Source: Devosia sp. YIM 151766
GTDB lineage: Bacteria; Pseudomonadota; Alphaproteobacteria; Rhizobiales; Devosiaceae
NCBI RefSeq assembly: GCF_030285925.1
Contig: NZ_CP127251.1
Coordinates: 1,860,001-1,924,000, forward strand
Reading direction: 5' to 3'
DNA: 64,000 nt
In this document: one piece after another, positions 27,393 through 36,661 of the stretch
How positions within the stretch are numbered: position 1 is the first letter of the stretch
How the letters are laid out: each line of letters starts with the position of its first letter
Notes under the pieces: model-generated
Seen by the model: only the letters and a program-made list of their open reading frames with translations
The model's database searches: none
Told to the model about the DNA's origin: nothing
Program-made: the position numbers and the translations under genes

Positions 27393-28535
27393 TCACTCGA
27401 TCCGCGCTTTCAGCGCCACGATCCGCCCATAGCTTTCTTCGATCCGCGCCGCGAATGCCGGATCGGCTTCCGCCTCGGCCAGCAGGATGTCCAGCACCTC
27501 GCCCGACAGGCCCGGGCGATATTTCGCCGTGTTAGAAAACAGCAGGACATCCATCCCCGCCCGCACTGCCCTGGTCACCGTTTCCTCCAGCGTGAAATGA
27601 TCGCGAATGGCCGCCATTTCGAGGTCGTCGCTGATCACCACGCCGTCGAACCCCAGCTCATCCCGCAAGACCCCATCGATCCAGCGCGGCGACAGCGAGG
27701 ACGGCGTCTCGCCATCCCCTTCGGCGTAATCGGCATGGTAAAGATGACCCACCATCACCATGTCCACCAGCCCGGCGCCGATCAATGTACGATAGGGCTC
27801 CAGTTCCTCGGGCTTCCAGGTCCGGGTTATGTTCACGAAACCCTCATGGCTGTCGGCGGTGGACGAGCCATGGCCGGGAAAATGCTTGAGCGCGGTGATC
27901 AGTCCCGCGTGGTGATGCGCCCGGATGAAAGCCTCGTCATAGGCAGCCACGATATCGGCCTCGGCCGAAAAGGCGCGGCCGAACCTGGCGATGATCTGGT
28001 TGTCCGGATTGCTGCCGAGATCGGCCACCGGCCCGAAATTGACGGTAAAGCCCTCCGCCGCGATCGCCCGGGCCATCTCGCCGTAAATCCGTTCCGCCGC
28101 CAGGGGCGAGTGATTGGCGGCAATGCTCGCCGCATTGGGGATTTCCTTGAAGCCGACATCCCGGGTCAGCCGCTCCACCGATCCGCCCTCCTGGTCGAGG
28201 GTGATGAAAGCCGGCAGGTCCGGCGCGGCGGCGCGGAACCTGGCATTCATCTCCCTTACGCTGGCGAGGTCGGCGACGTTCTTCTTCAGATACATCACCC
28301 CGCCCAGCCGCCCGGCCGCCAGTTCCGCCGTCACCGCCTCCACGCCATCGTCATCGGCGCCATCGCCCTCGAACCCCACGACGATCATCTGCCCGGCCAT
28401 CTGCTCCAGCGTGGCGGCGGCGGCGGGGAATGTCAGGACGAGAACAGCGAGGACGGAGATCAGAACACGGGGCAAAACAACACCGAAAGCGTGAATCGAG
28501 GCCGGCACCATGACGATCAAAAGACGGCAAGACAA
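27393..28535 (-). CDS. nagZ: Glycoside hydrolase family 3 beta-N-acetylhexosaminidase (NagZ-like), probably exported
   Basis: A 380-residue GH3 N-terminal-domain enzyme. KHFPGHGSS at residues 217-225 with the following ADSH is the NagZ acid/base loop, and D303 in ISDDLEM is the nucleophile. It should remove terminal GlcNAc from peptidoglycan fragments. Unlike cytoplasmic NagZ of E. coli, it has a hydrophobic leader (VLPRVLISVLAVLVLTFPAAAA, residues about 20-41, read in two parts) ending in an AxA-type cleavage site, so export to the periplasm is likely. The start could be residue 1 or M9; both keep the leader. It has no linked muropeptide genes. Confidence 0.87.
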   Translation of the reverse strand: MSCRLLIVMVPASIHAFGVVLPRVLISVLAVLVLTFPAAAATLEQMAGQMIVVGFEGDGADDDGVEAVTAELAAGRLGGVMYLKKNVADLASVREMNARFRAAAPDLPAFITLDQEGGSVERLTRDVGFKEIPNAASIAANHSPLAAERIYGEMARAIAAEGFTVNFGPVADLGSNPDNQIIARFGRAFSAEADIVAAYDEAFIRAHHHAGLITALKHFPGHGSSTADSHEGFVNITRTWKPEELEPYRTLIGAGLVDMVMVGHLYHADYAEGDGETPSSLSPRWIDGVLRDELGFDGVVISDDLEMAAIRDHFTLEETVTRAVRAGMDVLLFSNTAKYRPGLSGEVLDILLAEAEADPAFAARIEESYGRIVALKARIE

Positions 28536-28540
28536 TGGTA

Positions 28541-28684
28541 CCCCCCATTCGGGGGATGCGTCGGCCGGCCAGAAATGATCACAATGGCGCAGGTGGATGA
28601 GGGCCTGGGGATTTCAACCTTCCATCCGGGACACCACCAAACTGATCGGGCGGCGGTCTCGCGACCACCGCCCGTTTTTTTTTT
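28541..28684 (+). ncRNA. Candidate small RNA ending in an orphan intrinsic terminator
   Basis: No plus-strand gene precedes this terminator, since nagZ and acs both run leftward. The sequence offers three consecutive hairpins: CCCCC/GGGGG at 28541-28555; a longer one pairing GGTG-GATG-AGG (28592-28602) with CCT...CATC...CACC (28618-28635); and a terminator CGGGCGG-x-GGTC/GACC-x-CCGCCCG at 28647-28674 followed by ten T. The 5' end and promoter are not defined. It matches no sRNA family I can name. Confidence 0.45.
28647..28684 (+). terminator. Strong orphan rho-independent terminator
   Basis: Eleven-pair stem with a single A/C mismatch and a TCGC loop, followed by T10; active only for rightward transcription. 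Confidence 0.85.
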
Positions 28685-28829
28685 GCTCCGGCCGGCCGGA
28701 CCTCCTGGAGCGTTCCCGCGAATCGGCGGCTCTTCGCTCCACTCCCCCTCAGAAGAGGGGCCGGGCTTGTGGGTCCATCGGCGGCCCACAGGCCCCCCTC
28801 ACCGTTGGTCACCCTCCCCACCCACCATT

Positions 28830-28908
28830 CGTCACCCTCGCGCTTGACGCGAGGGCGCTTATTTGTGGATCTGCCGCAAGCACCCTCGCAGCAAGCGCGA
28901 GGGTGACG
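28830..28908. repeat. 17-bp perfect inverted repeat with nested copies
   Basis: CGTCACCCTCGCGCTTG at 28830-28846 is the exact reverse complement of 28892-28908. Further GCGAGGG/CCCTCGC units lie between, and an imperfect GGGC-TGTGGG / CCCACA-GCCC pair sits at about 28765-28795. It fills the acs downstream region and looks like a dispersed intergenic repeat. Confidence 0.65.
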
Positions 28909-28930
28909 ACAACCTGGGAGTGAAACCCTA

Positions 28931-30883
<1,953 letters not shown>

Positions 30884-30980
30884 CGTCTTTCTCCCTTATC
30901 TCCTGAGAATTGTTCTAGTGAGCAGGCCCGGCAGCGGCAAGGCCTGTGGGGCGGCGTCCGGGGCTATTTCCGGCAAGGGG

Positions 30981-31005
30981 CCGTGCCCAACGGGCATGGG
31001 CACGG
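30981..31005. repeat. Inverted repeat upstream of acsA and the GNAT gene
   Basis: CCGTGCCC-N9-GGGCACGG in the 174-bp divergent gap; might be an operator or a fold-back in either leader. No regulator gene is adjacent. Confidence 0.4.
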
Positions 31006-31057
31006 GGTGTTAACCGCGCTGTTCTAGACTGCCTCGACCATCACGAGGAGTTGCAGC

Positions 31058-31624
31058 ATGGCCGAAATGACCATTCGCGCCGCGACCCATGCGGATATAG
31101 ACCTGATTCACCGCGAACTGAACGATGTCATCATGACATCTCCCCATTATTCCGACCGTTTCAAACAGCATGAGGCGGCGCGGCTCGACAAGACCTTCCT
31201 CAAGGGCCTGCTCGCGGTCGACCCCTGGCATATCATGATCATGTGCGCCGATGGCGTTCCGGGCGGTGCCATGGTGTCCGGCCCCGAATGCGGCGCCGTC
31301 TTCCGCTATTGGAGCTGGGTTTTCCCCACCCATCGCCAGTCCCGGCTCGGCCTGTTCGGCATGCGTGCCTTCGACGAGCGCTGGGACAATTCGCGCTTCC
31401 ACAAGGCCTTCACCTTCGTGCGCCCCGAAAACGAAGTCGCCCGCGCCCTGCTCAAGCGCTACGGCTATCGGGAAACCGCCTTGCTCGAGCAGCACATTTT
31501 CGGCCAGGACTATTTGCTCATCGAAAAATTCTACACCCGCCAGGACGGTCCCTATGACAGCGGCTACATCGCCGGCCGCCTCGGACGCCTGAAACAACGG
31601 CTGAAGGGGCTGGTGGGCGCTTGA
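31058..31624 (+). CDS. GNAT-like N-acetyltransferase
   Basis: A 188-residue protein starting MAEMTIRAATHADIDLIHREL, an opening typical of GNAT enzymes, with a later FTFVRPENEVARALLKRYGYRE segment resembling the acetyl-CoA-proximal helix and final strand region of the fold. The P-loop-like V-x-x-x-x-R-G-x-G/A motif is not obvious, so it could be a divergent or inactive member. GAGGAG lies before the ATG. Substrate unknown. It is divergent from acsA and 87 bp ahead of parDE. Confidence 0.6.
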   Translation: MAEMTIRAATHADIDLIHRELNDVIMTSPHYSDRFKQHEAARLDKTFLKGLLAVDPWHIMIMCADGVPGGAMVSGPECGAVFRYWSWVFPTHRQSRLGLFGMRAFDERWDNSRFHKAFTFVRPENEVARALLKRYGYRETALLEQHIFGQDYLLIEKFYTRQDGPYDSGYIAGRLGRLKQRLKGLVGA

Positions 31625-31656
31625 TCATCTACTGGCGCTGCACGGCATTTGCTTCG

Positions 31657-31703
31657 CTTGCACGTTGCTGAATTTGTTCCTACCTTCGTGGCATAAGCGA
31701 AGG
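31657..31703 (+). promoter_or_regulatory. Candidate parDE promoter and operator
   Basis: CTTGCA-N17-CTACCT (31657-31685) resembles a weak alphaproteobacterial sigma70 promoter; its -10 end overlaps an inverted repeat CCTTCG-N9-CGAAGG at 31683-31703, the position expected for ParD autorepression. Confidence 0.4.
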
Positions 31704-31711
31704 CCATCCAG

Positions 31712-31981
31712 ATGTCAGAAAAGCTCAGTATTACCCTGCCGGCCGAAATGGTAGCCGCCATTAAGGAGAGCGTCGATTCTGGACGTTACTCCTCCACCAG
31801 TGAAGTGCTGCGCGAGGCGATGCGTGCCTGGATGCGGGACGAGGAAGAGCATGCCGAGCGCCTCGCGGCTCTCCGGGCCCGGATAAAACGATCCCTTGAC
31901 GATCCCAAGCCGACAGTTCCGCTTGACGATGCTTTCGTCCGGGTGCGGGCACACGCCGACCGATTGCTGCGCTCTCGCTGA
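31712..31981 (+). CDS. parD: ParD-family antitoxin
   Basis: An 89-residue protein with an N-terminal ribbon-helix-helix domain (EKLSITLPAEMVAAIKESV ... STSEVLREAMR, residues about 3-42), which binds DNA as a dimer, and a charged C-terminal tail that would wrap the toxin. The RHH core SEVLREAMRAW is standard for ParD. It overlaps parE by one base (TGATG), so the antitoxin is made first. The pair lies alone between a GNAT gene and exopolysaccharide-type genes, with no integrase or repeat of transfer nearby. Confidence 0.9.
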   Translation: MSEKLSITLPAEMVAAIKESVDSGRYSSTSEVLREAMRAWMRDEEEHAERLAALRARIKRSLDDPKPTVPLDDAFVRVRAHADRLLRSR

Positions 31982-32289
31982 TGCGCGACCTGCCGGTCCG
32001 GCTCCGTGAGGAGGCCCTTGCAGATCTTGAGGAGATCGCGTCCTACCTTGTAGAACATGATGCCGATGAAGCGGTCGTACACGGCTTTGTCCAGCGCATT
32101 CTCCAGCAATGCCGGAAAATCGGCCACGCCCCGGAAGGATATGTGGCAAGGCCCGATCTCGGCGCCGGCATCCGTATCGCGCCATTCGAGCGCTCAGCCG
32201 TCATCGCCTTTCGGATCACTGAAGAGAGCGTGGAAATCGTCAACGTGTTCTATGGCGGCCGCGACTATGCGGCGCTCTTTGAGTCATAA
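31981..32289 (+). CDS. parE: ParE/RelE-superfamily toxin
   Basis: A 102-residue basic-acidic mixed protein with the RelE/ParE fold pattern: helix RLREEALADLEEIASYLVEHD, strand-turn region GYVARPDLGAGIRIAPFERSAV (read in parts), and the closing strand VEIVNVFYGGRDYAAL typical of ParE. ParE toxins poison DNA gyrase, though RelE-like mRNA cleavage cannot be excluded from sequence alone. It starts within the parD stop codon. The frame is intact and conserved residues of the family are present, so the system appears functional. Confidence 0.88.
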   Translation: MRDLPVRLREEALADLEEIASYLVEHDADEAVVHGFVQRILQQCRKIGHAPEGYVARPDLGAGIRIAPFERSAVIAFRITEESVEIVNVFYGGRDYAALFES

Positions 32290-32321
32290 CGTCCGCCCCG
32301 CTCGTCGCCCTCAACCCTGCC

Positions 32322-33641
32322 CTACTCCGCCGGCACCGCCCGTCGCGTCTTGAACCATTGCAGGATCGACACATCCACCCCCGCCGTCCGCAACGCGATC
32401 ACCCATAGCGCCAGCGACCAAGCGCTGATGGCGATGATCGCCGCCAGGGCCGCGCCGACCAGGTGAAATGCCGGCACCAGCAGCCAATTGGCGAGCGCCA
32501 GCGCGCCCATGCCCAGCAGCACCGCCGGCAGGCTGGCCCAGGGCCGGTCATGGATGGACAGGACCATCGAGGCCGGCCCCATGGCCGAGCGCACCACCAG
32601 CGCCAGGCACAGGATCGCCAATGGCACCGCGCCGGCAGTAAAACCCTCGCCGAACAGCAGCAGCGCGAAGGGGCCGCCGACAGCCACCAGCGCGAACAGC
32701 ACCAGCGACACCAGCGTCGCCACCAGATTGGCCTCCCCGACCTTGCGATGGAACGCCGCACGGTCATTCTGCGCTTCGCTCTCGAACATGTCCGGCAGCG
32801 TCACCGCATAGACGGCGGCCACCCCGAACGACACCAGCGAGAAGATGCGCGTGCACACGCCAAAAATAGCCAATTCTTCCTTGGCCAGCAGATTGGCCAG
32901 CAGCAGCAGATCGATATCGAAGAGGAAATCGGTGGCCAGCGTGATCAGCACCCAGGGCGCCGCGAACCGCCACCAGCGCGGCCACTCGTTCTGTCGCACC
33001 TCGGCGCGCTCGTCGATGCTCCGCACCGTGATGACGACGAAGCCGAAATGCACCGCCGAAATGAGCACATAGCCGATGGCGATGCCCCAGAGCATGGCGT
33101 CGAAGCCATCCACCGGCAATTCGAAGGCCAGGGCGCAAATCGCGAAAGTGGCCAGCACCACCATGGGCCGGAAGATACCATCGGCGAAAAAGCCCGCGAA
33201 TGGCCGTTTCAGCCCCACCAGCACCCCGCCATTGACATAGACCACCGCCGTGGCCAGCGCTAGCAGCGCCACCGGCACGAAATGCCCGGCCACGACGCCG
33301 CCCTGCCCCGGCAAATATTGCAGCAGCGGCCCGGCCAATAGCAACAGCACCAATATGCCCGCCACATGCCCATAGGCGTAGCGCAGGAAAGCGATCAATT
33401 GCCGCCGGTCGCCGCGCGCGCGATATTCCGCGGCGAAATAGGTCCCGATGGTCTGGAAACCGAGCGGCATCGCCACCGCGATCAGGTTCACCGCCGCGAT
33501 GATCAGCAGATATTCGCCCAGGATCGCCGCGCCCCAGACCCGCGCGATGAAAGCCTGAACCACAAAGACCAGTCCCGCGCCGAACAGGCGCCCGCCGAAA
33601 ATGATCGTGGACTGGGAGGCGAGGCTGTTGACCAGGTTCAT
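32322..33641 (-). CDS. Wzx-type polysaccharide flippase
   Basis: A 439-residue polytopic protein with about 12-14 hydrophobic segments, beginning MNLVNSLASQSTIIFGGRLFGAGLVFV, a common opening of the MVF/Wzx oligosaccharide flippase family. Charged residues sit in short loops (RVWGAAILGEYLL; EYRARGDRRQ). It should move a lipid-linked saccharide across the inner membrane. Its start overlaps the stop of the upstream FemAB-like gene by 4 bp (ATGA), so the two are coupled. No glycosyltransferases or polymerase are nearby, so the polysaccharide is not identified. Confidence 0.8.
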   Translation of the reverse strand: MNLVNSLASQSTIIFGGRLFGAGLVFVVQAFIARVWGAAILGEYLLIIAAVNLIAVAMPLGFQTIGTYFAAEYRARGDRRQLIAFLRYAYGHVAGILVLLLLAGPLLQYLPGQGGVVAGHFVPVALLALATAVVYVNGGVLVGLKRPFAGFFADGIFRPMVVLATFAICALAFELPVDGFDAMLWGIAIGYVLISAVHFGFVVITVRSIDERAEVRQNEWPRWWRFAAPWVLITLATDFLFDIDLLLLANLLAKEELAIFGVCTRIFSLVSFGVAAVYAVTLPDMFESEAQNDRAAFHRKVGEANLVATLVSLVLFALVAVGGPFALLLFGEGFTAGAVPLAILCLALVVRSAMGPASMVLSIHDRPWASLPAVLLGMGALALANWLLVPAFHLVGAALAAIIAISAWSLALWVIALRTAGVDVSILQWFKTRRAVPAE

Positions 33642-34834
33642 TTCAGGTAATCGTCCAGCTCGGGCAATGGCTGGTCGGGCCGGGCCCGGCCCGGCCGCAG
33701 CAGGTCGATCCGGTGCTTGAAGCCATTGACCGCGTCGCGCGCGGCGAAGGCGGCGCTGCCCAGCCAGAAGGCCAGCGGGTGCGCCGCATAATTGACCACC
33801 GGCGGCACCGGATGCATCAGCCCCGCATCCCCCACCATGCCCTTCTTGAACCGGTGCAGCCCGAGAAAACCGTCCGTGCCGCCCAAATCGTACCAGCGGG
33901 CCCGCGTGTTATCGCGCAGCCAGCGGATGATATGCCAATGCAGGAAATAGCCGGCGCGCAGCGGCAGCGCTTGATCATTGGTGGCGCCATAGAGATAGAC
34001 CGCCCGCTCCCCGGCCTTGAAGATCAGCGCTCCGGCGACGATGGCGCCCGCATGCCGCACGAAGAACAATTCCGGCCGCAGCCGCTGGTCCATCGCCATG
34101 AGCACGTCCAGCGTGTCATAGGCCGAATGGTCGGGGAACTGCTTGCGGTCGCTCATCGCCTCGTACAGCGCCTTGAATTCGTCCAGCCGCTCGACCCCGC
34201 CATGCTCGAAGCTCAATGCGGATTTCTCCGCCTTGTTGAGCTGCCGCCGCCAGGTCTGCTGGAAGCTCTGGCGCTGCGCCGCGTCGCTGAGCTGCAGATT
34301 GACCAGGTAGCGATAGGGATAGCGCAAGGGGGAGCCGCGCCGGAAGCCGCGCGCCCGCAGCGCCAGATATTCGGCATTGACCGGCGCCACCGAAGCATGC
34401 GGCAGGATGGACAGCATCATGCCGCGCTTCCGGCCATATTCGGCCATCAGCCCCTCGACCATGCCGGCATAGATCGCCTGCCGGTCGGCCGCTTGCGCAT
34501 CGGCCAGCATCGGCGCCCATTTCGATATGGCGATATTGCCCAGTCCGAGCGGCAATTGCTGCACCATCATCAAGGCGCCGCCGACAATGCGGCCGTCCCG
34601 CTCTGCCAATTGCGCCTCCAGCGTCACGCCCGGCCAGCGTATGGCGGCAAAAGCGTGCAATTGCTCCTGGCACACCCCATCGAAGCCCGCCGCCACTTCG
34701 TCCCAGCGACGGCCCTCGACGCGGCGCAATGTGACCGCCTCGCTCGCATCCGGCGCGTAATGGCGGGCCGCAATCGTGGTGTCGAGGACCAATCCTGCAA
34801 TGGCGGACATGGCAAAGCTTCCGGCTGTGTTCAT
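33638..34834 (-). CDS. FemAB/BioF2-like GNAT acyltransferase linked to the flippase
   Basis: A 398-residue soluble protein with two GNAT-like halves. The second half has QTWRRQLNKAEKSALSFE and a conserved RHAGAIVAGALIFKAGERAVYLYGATND region followed by YDLGGTDGFLGLHRFKKGM, signatures of the FemAB-like (GNAT/BioF2-like) family found in exopolysaccharide and peptidoglycan clusters. It probably transfers an acyl or aminoacyl group to a sugar precursor before flipping, given the 4-bp overlap with the flippase gene (inference). An early ATG nine codons in is an alternative start. Confidence 0.78.
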   Translation of the reverse strand: MNTAGSFAMSAIAGLVLDTTIAARHYAPDASEAVTLRRVEGRRWDEVAAGFDGVCQEQLHAFAAIRWPGVTLEAQLAERDGRIVGGALMMVQQLPLGLGNIAISKWAPMLADAQAADRQAIYAGMVEGLMAEYGRKRGMMLSILPHASVAPVNAEYLALRARGFRRGSPLRYPYRYLVNLQLSDAAQRQSFQQTWRRQLNKAEKSALSFEHGGVERLDEFKALYEAMSDRKQFPDHSAYDTLDVLMAMDQRLRPELFFVRHAGAIVAGALIFKAGERAVYLYGATNDQALPLRAGYFLHWHIIRWLRDNTRARWYDLGGTDGFLGLHRFKKGMVGDAGLMHPVPPVVNYAAHPLAFWLGSAAFAARDAVNGFKHRIDLLRPGRARPDQPLPELDDYLK

Positions 34835-34921
34835 TCAGCCGGAAACCTAACCCCCGAGGGTGTGCAAAGTCCTATTGGCCAGCCGCAAATGCCGCAAACC
34901 TTCGCCCTTGGTTACCAAAGG

Positions 34922-35614
34922 CTAATGGGCGACCCCGGCCGCATGCGGCGTATAGAGCAAGGGAATTTCGGGAATGACGATGAAATCCCCCAATCCCTCC
35001 AGCCCCATGCGGATGGCCACGAACAGGATGAGGATGAGGCCGATCCAGGCGATCCAGCGGAACCGGTGCAGCAGCCGCGCGATAAAGGTCGCCGCCACGC
35101 CCATCAGCACCACCGACAACGCCAGGCCGAAAATCAGCGCCTCGAAATGGTGCTGCGCCGCGCCCGCCACCGCCAGCACATTGTCGAGCGACATGGAGAC
35201 ATCGGCGATGATGATCTGGATGACGGCCTGCCGCAGGGTCTTGCGCGGAGCCTTGCCTGCGACTTTGCCGTCGGTGTTGAGATCGGCATCGGCCAGCGCT
35301 TCGGTGGCCTCGCGCTCCTCGTGCTCGGACACCGTCAATTCGCGGAACATCTTCCAGCACACCCAGAGCAGCAGCAGCCCGCCCGCGATCAGCAGCCCGC
35401 CGCCCAGCGACAGCAATTGCGTGGTGATCAGGGCGAAGCATATGCGCAGCACGGTAGCGGCGAGAATGCCGATCAGGATGGCCTTGCGCCGCAAATCCGG
35501 CGCCAGCCCGGCCGCCGCCAGGCCGATGACCACCGCATTGTCCCCTGCCAGAACCAGATCGATGAGAATGACCTGAAAGAGCGAGCTGAGGAAACTCGGA
35601 TCGATACCGAACAT
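34922..35614 (-). CDS. TerC-family (YjbE-like) integral membrane protein
   Basis: A 230-residue membrane protein from ATG 35614. Two repeated motifs carry aspartates inside membrane segments: LIDLVLAGDNAVVIGLA (about residues 15-31) and IADVSMSLDNVLAVAGAA (after a charged loop), the hallmark of TerC/YjbE/YkoY proteins, several of which export manganese. A charged Glu-rich loop (SEHEEREATEALADAD) separates the halves. The upstream leader contains a GGGAGTAGC element reminiscent of the Mn riboswitch but is too short to hold it. Function as a metal exporter is inference from the family. Confidence 0.85.
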   Translation of the reverse strand: MFGIDPSFLSSLFQVILIDLVLAGDNAVVIGLAAAGLAPDLRRKAILIGILAATVLRICFALITTQLLSLGGGLLIAGGLLLLWVCWKMFRELTVSEHEEREATEALADADLNTDGKVAGKAPRKTLRQAVIQIIIADVSMSLDNVLAVAGAAQHHFEALIFGLALSVVLMGVAATFIARLLHRFRWIAWIGLILILFVAIRMGLEGLGDFIVIPEIPLLYTPHAAGVAH

Positions 35615-35757
35615 GTTTGAGGTCCTTGGAAAGCGCAATGCGACCGCGTTGCAGCTACTCCCGTCACAGCCGCAGGGCAAGGGGCCCGAGGGCTAAATGA
35701 TGCGAAACTCTCGATTTTCGGCCCGGCGACCGGTCGCCACCGGCGCCGCCTGCGGAC

Positions 35758-35792
35758 AAAAAAAGCCCCGGAGGTTATTCACCTTCGGGGCT
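35758..35792 (-). terminator. Intrinsic terminator of tRNA-Lys
   Basis: Stem AGCCCCG-x-AGGT / ACCT-x-CGGGGCT with a short loop and T7 on the minus strand; T4 on the plus strand makes it weakly bidirectional. It is the only element seen in the 323-bp gap between terC and the tRNA. Confidence 0.85.
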
Positions 35793-35937
35793 CTTTTACC
35801 GGATTTCGATATTTTCAATCGTCTTCCGATACGACCATAACGGGCCGGCCCGGCAATGGTTCCGCCGCCGCCGTTTTTTTTTCGACGGCGCGCATCCGCC
35901 AGGCAGCCGACCATCAATTCTGTTCCAGGGAAAACTT

Positions 35938-36013
<76 letters not shown>

Positions 36014-36142
36014 GTCCGCCTTGCGGTCCGGCACCAAAGTGGCGCCTCTCTACCAAAGCGATTCCGCCCTGTCCAGCGCCCGTCGTCACTTTGTCCGCAC
36101 AAAACTGCAATGCGCCCGGCCCATCGGCCGGGCGCTATTTTC

Positions 36143-36340
36143 TCACTGGCGCAGATGCCGGTAATCGTTGAGTTCGACGACATTGTCGGCCGCGGGGGAC
36201 GGCTCGGGGCGATAATCGTCCATGAGCCCGATTGTGCGTTCGATAATATGCCGCAATTGCTGAGAACGCTGGTCCGCCCCCTGTAGAATGGTGGCGGCGC
36301 GCTGCAAATGGTCACGCGCAAGCACGAAGGTGGGAGGCAC
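36143..36340 (-). CDS. Small conserved-looking hypothetical protein
   Basis: A 65-residue protein (MPPTFVLARDHLQRAATILQ...) translated from GTG 36340 with a near-perfect AAGGAG eight bases upstream, the main reason to call it. It is one amphipathic helical stretch (QRAATILQGADQRSQQLRHI) followed by an acidic/Pro segment and ends VVELNDYRHLRQ. No membrane segment, cysteine or known motif. Function unknown; it lies between tRNA-Lys and an exo-/endonuclease-family gene. Confidence 0.6.
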   Translation of the reverse strand: MPPTFVLARDHLQRAATILQGADQRSQQLRHIIERTIGLMDDYRPEPSPAADNVVELNDYRHLRQ

Positions 36341-36661
36341 TGGAAGTCTCCTTCAGGCAACTAGAGTGGAGAAACGCCGGGGGTTGGCGTTGGAAAAAAC
36401 TGGACCTGCTTACTTTCCCGGACCTTGCCGGGATGGATGGCATTTTATCCAAATCCCATTTCCACGCCGGACCCGAAGAAAACTTTGGTTTCATGCGCCT
36501 TTGCGCCCGGTGAAGATTTTTTCTTGCTGTGCACAATTACGGGGGCGAAGATTTTTAGACCCCCGGCCCTGGCCCAATGCGGCGGCAATGTGACGAATCA
36601 CCCCGTTACTTCAATGCTCTGGCGGCGCGCCGGCGCCCGCGAGCGCCGGTCCCCTGCCGCG
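36341..36661. other. Gene-free interval, nothing recognised
   Basis: About 320 bases between the small GTG-initiated gene and the phosphatase-family gene. I see no credible ORF, RNA fold or repeat here; it is A/T-richer than its flanks and presumably holds the promoter of the small gene. Confidence 0.5.

Noticed and set aside
26862..28847. 661-codon plus-strand frame across lpxH-like and nagZ genes
   Set aside because: Runs antisense to two well-supported genes and has shadow-type composition.
33713..35620. 635-codon plus-strand frame across the FemAB-like and terC genes
   Set aside because: Antisense shadow; Gln/Arg/His-rich without motifs.
35615..35680. yybP-ykoY manganese riboswitch before the TerC gene
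   Set aside because: GGGAGTAGC occurs, but only about 48 bases remain to the start and the second conserved half is absent.
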